A stretch of DNA of 64,000 bases from the NCBI RefSeq assembly GCF_020080835.1, contig NC_058159.1, forward strand, positions 25,702,474 to 25,766,473, read 5' to 3'. The notes beneath the pieces were generated by a model. It did not search any database. It saw only the letters and a list, made by a program, of their open reading frames with translations, and had not been told where the DNA came from. Positions 27,701 through 33,700 of this stretch are shown here, in pieces (the first letter of the stretch is position 1; every line of letters begins with the position of its first letter). Source of the DNA: Cotesia glomerata (Eukaryota > Arthropoda > Insecta > Hymenoptera > Braconidae). The translations under genes were made by a program, and so were the position numbers.

Positions 27701-30700
27701 TGATTTGTTAACTATTAACAAATATTTTTTAATACAAATAAATCCTTCTATCAGTGCAGAAAGTACTTTACTTTCAAAAATATCAAGAAAATTAATAAAT
27801 AAATCTCAATATAAATAATTTTATTATAGAGTATAAAAATGCTAAAAATAAATAAAATAATTTAAAAATTTCTCAGTACCAAAGCCGGATGGTTGAGAAA
27901 TTTACTATAAATAGTTTTATAGTCAGAAATTTAGTGTTTGTTTTAAGAATAATTTAAATATTTTTATAGCATCATTTTTATTTATTTCCATCAAAAAAAT
28001 GTTTAAAAATTCCACCAGTCATTAATGAAAAAAAAAAAAAAAAAAAAAACAATATTTATTTACAGATCTTAAAAAATTGTAATTCGAATAAAAAAAAAAA
28101 AAAAAATACCTTTGATGATAATCCACTGCCGATTTTCGGTTTCTCGACTTCCTCTGGCAACTCGGCGACTTCAACAACCTGAGATGTAGCTTCACCCTTT
28201 TCATTTCTCGCAACCAGCTTGTATTTACCCTTGTCAGCGGTTGAAATCTGCTCGATTTCCAATTTAACGGCAAACTCGCCCTCCTTGATTTTTTCAACAA
28301 GCAATTTGTGCCGTTCATCTTCTTTTACAGCCTGAGATTCTTTGAACCAAGTACAGTCCGGTGCGAACTTTGAGAGGACAGTACACTCGACTATCACAGT
28401 CTTCTTCTTTATAATCTTCACCACCTTGGGCTTTTCTTTTATCACCGGAATAACTAAAGATCACAATAAAAAACCATTCAATTAATAAATCAATCAATTA
28501 TCAAATAATAATAAAAAATTCTTACTTTCAACGTTTAAGGTGAGATTGGCATTGAGTTCACCCAAGGAGTTCTTGATATTACACTTGTAAAGCCCTGAGT
28601 CATCAGCACCAGGGTCATTAAGAATCAATTTAATGTAATAGATGCCTTCCTTCTCTTCAACAACGCTGAGCTTGATTTTGGAGGATTCCTTGACTACTTT
28701 TCCAGCATGGGTCCATACAATATTTGGTTTAGGCTTGGCTCGAACTTTGCAATCCATGATAACGACTTTTCCGCCATCCTGCGATTGGATTCGCGGCTTT
28801 TCTACAAAAGTCGGTCCATCGCCTTCAGGCTCTGGTTCAGCCTCAATGTTGAGGTTCAAATTGGCGTTGCTTTCACCAAATTCATTTCTCACGTGACATC
28901 TGTAAGTGCCACCATCTGGACCAGTTGGATCCTGAAATTAGATAAATTGAATTTTATTTTACCTTTATGTGTATACTAAAAAAAAAAAAAAAAAAAAAAT
29001 CTTTTGAAAAAAATTAGCAATGTTGTAATAAGAAATTAATTTGTTGAAAATTTTGGTAAATATTTACAAGTGGGGTCCACCATTTTAATTTTCATTTTTT
29101 TTGAACGAAATTTCTATTTGATTTTATTGATACATTTTATTTTGAAAAATACATAAAAAATGAACAGTTAAAAAAAATAAGTTGATTATCACAATTTTAA
29201 CAAATTTTCAAAAAAATTAATAAATTTTTTTGAAAATTGTGATATTCAACTTTTTTTTTTTAATTGTTTGTTTTTTTATGTATTTTTCAAAAAAAAATAT
29301 ATCAAAAACATCAAAAAAAGATCAAATATAAATTTTATCCAAAAACATGAGAGCCAAAATTTTTTTCCAACTTTTGAAGATAAAAAAGCTATCGAAATCT
29401 TTATTTTTTTCTTTCACGACATTTTTTATCATAAATGTCAATTATATGTTAATTTTTCACCTAGGCATGGTCCAAAATTGGGTTGACCCCACTTATGAAT
29501 AATTACTAAAATTTTAAACAATTTTATTTCTTAGCTTGAAGAAATAAAACTTTTTCTCACAGTAATTTTTTTGTTAAAAAAAAATTTTTTCGATTTGAAA
29601 AAAACAATTTTGGATAAAAATTCACATTTTGTCTATCTAAAATTGTTTTTTTTTCCAAATCAAAAAAATTTTTTTAAACAAGAAATTTAATGTGGGAAAA
29701 ATTTTTATTTCTTCAGCTTATAAATAAAATTTTAAAAAAATTAATTTTCTGTCACAACAATGTCCATTTCTTTGAAAATAAATTTTTTCTCCTAGTGTAT
29801 AAATAAATAAAAGTTTCTTTAAAATGAAATAAAAAAATTAGTTACTTTGATCTCCATAGTGAGTTCATAAACATCTTCTTCGACATCAATGCACTTGATT
29901 GAAATTTTAGAGGATTCTTTTACAGCGCTGTTACCGCGGAACCACGTGACCTCAGGCTTGGGCTTAGCTTTGCACTTGCATTTCATTGTTATCAAGGTGC
30001 CACTTTCGTTTGGAATAATCCGTGGCTTCTCGATGAATGAGGGTGCAAAACCACCGGCGTCTTCTGCATCTTGGAAATAATCCACAATTAGGCATTTGTG
30101 ATTTTAATAAAAAAATATTTAAAAAAAATGAAGAAATAGGAATAAAAATTAAAATTATATGTTAAATAAATAAAAAGCAAGTAAATTAGTTAATTTAAAA
30201 TCGGAGTAGAATGAATCAAAAGCAAGACAAGACACAAATGACTGTTAGGATACAGACTTACCCAAGCAACACATTACCTACACAAATTTAAATAATAAAG
30301 AATGATAAATGTAAAGATAAAGACAATTGTAAATAATAATTGAAACGCGTGCATTGATAAAACCCGACATTCATGATTTTCGTGCTGGAAAAATCGTGCA
30401 TGTACATTTTCATATATTCATAATAAATACAATTTGATAATTCATTAAAATTTTTAGGTAAAGAAGATAAGAGAAGGTAAAGTCGTGCACGGTAAAACGG
30501 TTCCACGACTTGCCTTGAAAGTTAAGGGAGATGTTGGCATTGCTCTCCCCGTAATTGTTAAAGGCATTGCAGCGGTAATTTCCCCCGTCGGCTTTTGTCG
30601 GGTTCGATATTTCGAGGGTTAGAAGATACGTGTCCTTGCCGGTCGCTTTTTTGAACATCTTTATGCGGGAGCTCCCGTTTATTGCTTTCTGGCCTTGGTA

Positions 30701-33700
30701 CCAGGTGATGTCCGGCACTGGGTGAGCTTCCAGGATACACTCCATTATCAGCAAGTCGCCTTCTTGACGTATCGTTGGTTTTTTTGGAAAACGCGGGGCT
30801 TTACCGTCGGGTATTCTAGGTAATTTTTTTTATTAATTCTAGTTCTTCATCATTTCACAATCGGTTTGTAAATTTTTAGTTACCAAATTTTTAATCATTT
30901 TTTATCTTCTTTAATTACTAGTTACATTTTTGTTTTTTGATTTTTCTTGTTTAATTTTTTTAATCTAATTTTAAACAAAATTTTTTAAATTGAGGATTAA
31001 AAAATTAATACTTTTGAAGGTGTTATACATTTTTCGACTTTTCTTATTCAAAAAGTAATTAACATTTTTTAGATTTTTCAAATTTACTTTACAACAAAAA
31101 AAAATGTACAATTTAAATTGATAAAAAATTTGACTTAGAAAAAGAAAATATCTATTAAAAAAATTTTTTTTTTAAGAATAAAACATTAAATTGTTTATTT
31201 CAAGTATGAAAAATTGAAACAATATCTAAAAAAAAAAAAAACGAGATTAAAAATTTTAAAGTTTTAATCATGTAACTCAGAGCAATAATTAATAGAGTAA
31301 AAATATTTGAATCCTATAAAGACATAAGAAATTAATAAATCAAATAATTGTCAAAAAATTTTGAAATTCATTAACTAGGTCGACTTGTACAATAATTTAA
31401 TAATATATGTTGTGTAATAAATCCCAAAAAATGATTAAAATCTTTGGTAATAAATAATTTAGTTTAAAATAATCGTACTTAGGTTTATCCCCGCCTTCAA
31501 AATTGAGATTAATAGTCGCAGTACCCTGGCCATGTTTGTTTTTAGCAATAGCTTTGTATTCGCCGCTGTCAGATTTAGCGACATTATTAATCTGCAGCCT
31601 TGCGAGATAGTACAATTTTTGATCTAGTTCCAGAGATACCTTGTACCTTCCACTCTCTCTAATTTCATTGGTCCCATGACACCTGTCCATTCAAAATTTC
31701 CATTTCCATTGCATCAATAATCCAGAATGATCAACAAGTAATTGACAAACATAAATGGATAAATAATTTTCATTGATCAGATAATTAAAAAAATAAAAAA
31801 AAAATCCCGTATTTCTTACCACTTGACACTGGGTTTGGGGTCTCCTACTAATCGACACTCGAAGGTAATCGTGTTGCCATCATCAGATTGTCTGATCACA
31901 GGTCGTTCAGTGAATGTTGGCTTGATCCCGTCATCAGGAACAGGCGCTTCGTCGCCTAGTTATTTTTCATTTTAGTAACTTATAATTTATTTGTATTCTT
32001 TATTTATTTTTTTAGCGACGTATCGATCGAAATTTTTACATAAAAAATCTACCGTTTGTTCTTGACGTCGTAACTTTATTATTAATTGTATTTTTTCTTT
32101 TCAAACACTTGAAAGTAATTTTTTGTGTTGCTGGACAATTGTCAAAAATGAATGAGTGTTTGATGAATTTTAGATGATCGCTAATAATTATTAAAATTGT
32201 TTTTAATGACACACGTCAAACATTTTATTATAGTAATATATATGTATAGAATGAAATATGTAATTTATAAATGATGATTTCATAAGCAGCAACCTACTAA
32301 TTAAGCAAAAGTCACTAAGGCCTAGTTATATTATCACAATTTTCAAATTAATTTATCATTATGAAGCATTATAAATTTATAATTGTATTTTTTTCACGGT
32401 TGTTTTTAATTTTGAGCTTGAAAACGTTTTGTGTACAAGCTGGGTTGTATATCGTAAGTTATGATAATAAGTCAACTTTTTTATCTCTTGCAACTCTCTG
32501 TCTCGACGATGATCAACGATCGATACGTGCTACTTGAAGGAAAAATCACTATTTGATAAATAAAAATAAAATTAAAAAGTAGGTCGATCGACAGTCGAGT
32601 TAAAATAAATGGAAATTTGTAAATAAAATAAATAAAAATAAAAGTTTAAATGATAATTGTAATTTAAGAGAAGAAGAGAAGAAATTGTAAAATAATTAGA
32701 GATCGATATACATCCCCAAGATATTAAAAGAGCGTGTGGCGTGAAGTATAGGCAAATACTTACTGTCAAAATTTAGGGATATCGTTGCGTTTGATTCACC
32801 GAGTTCATTTTTCGCAGTCACTTTGTATTTTCCAGCATCCTCTACTGTTACATTTTTTATTTCAAGTGTTGCGAAGTATGAATGTCCGTCTTTGTCGACT
32901 GACAACTGAAAAAAGTAGAAAAATTTACGGTAATTTGTGAGATTGTTATTCTTAAAAAAAAAAAACTTTAAATTGTAGTCTTTGATTTTTTTTAAGTGAA
33001 AATTTAATTTAATTTTTGAGAAAAATACACTAAAAAATTTTCGTTAAATCTAAAAATCAGAAAATTTTTTTTATAGAAGAGTATTTTAATTAAATCAAAA
33101 TTAGTGATTTATTTCTTGTATAAAAATTTTAAAATTTCTTAAACAAAAATAATATTTTAAATTTCAGATGTTTTTATTATTTATTTTTATATCGAATGTT
33201 ATAATTCTAAACTTGCATAGCTTTGAGGTATTTTTCTGTTCATTAGTAGCTATATTTTTGAACAAAATTAGGACACTGAAAAAAAAAAATTTTTTGTCCA
33301 GAAAAAAATATCTTGACTTAAGAATCTTTTAAAATTAATTTTGGTTTTTTCGACAAAAGAATAGCAATATTTATTATGACAATAAAATATTGGCATTAAT
33401 TTTGATAGATTAACAAACGAACAGGTTCACTTAAATTAAACAAAAAAATAATTTGATTAATTCGATCAATTCTTGAGACAAGAAAATATATTCTTGAAAA
33501 TTATCAAGAATATATATTCTTATTACAAGAAAATTTTCTCAAGAGTAGTAATTTTTTTCTCAGTATAGAATTTATATGATTTTTCAAATAAAAATTTTTT
33601 ATAATAATAAAATTAAATTTCAGATGTTAAAGTTATGAAAATAATAATAAATACCTTATGTCTCGGTGAATTATTAACAACATTCCCATCATGAAACCAC

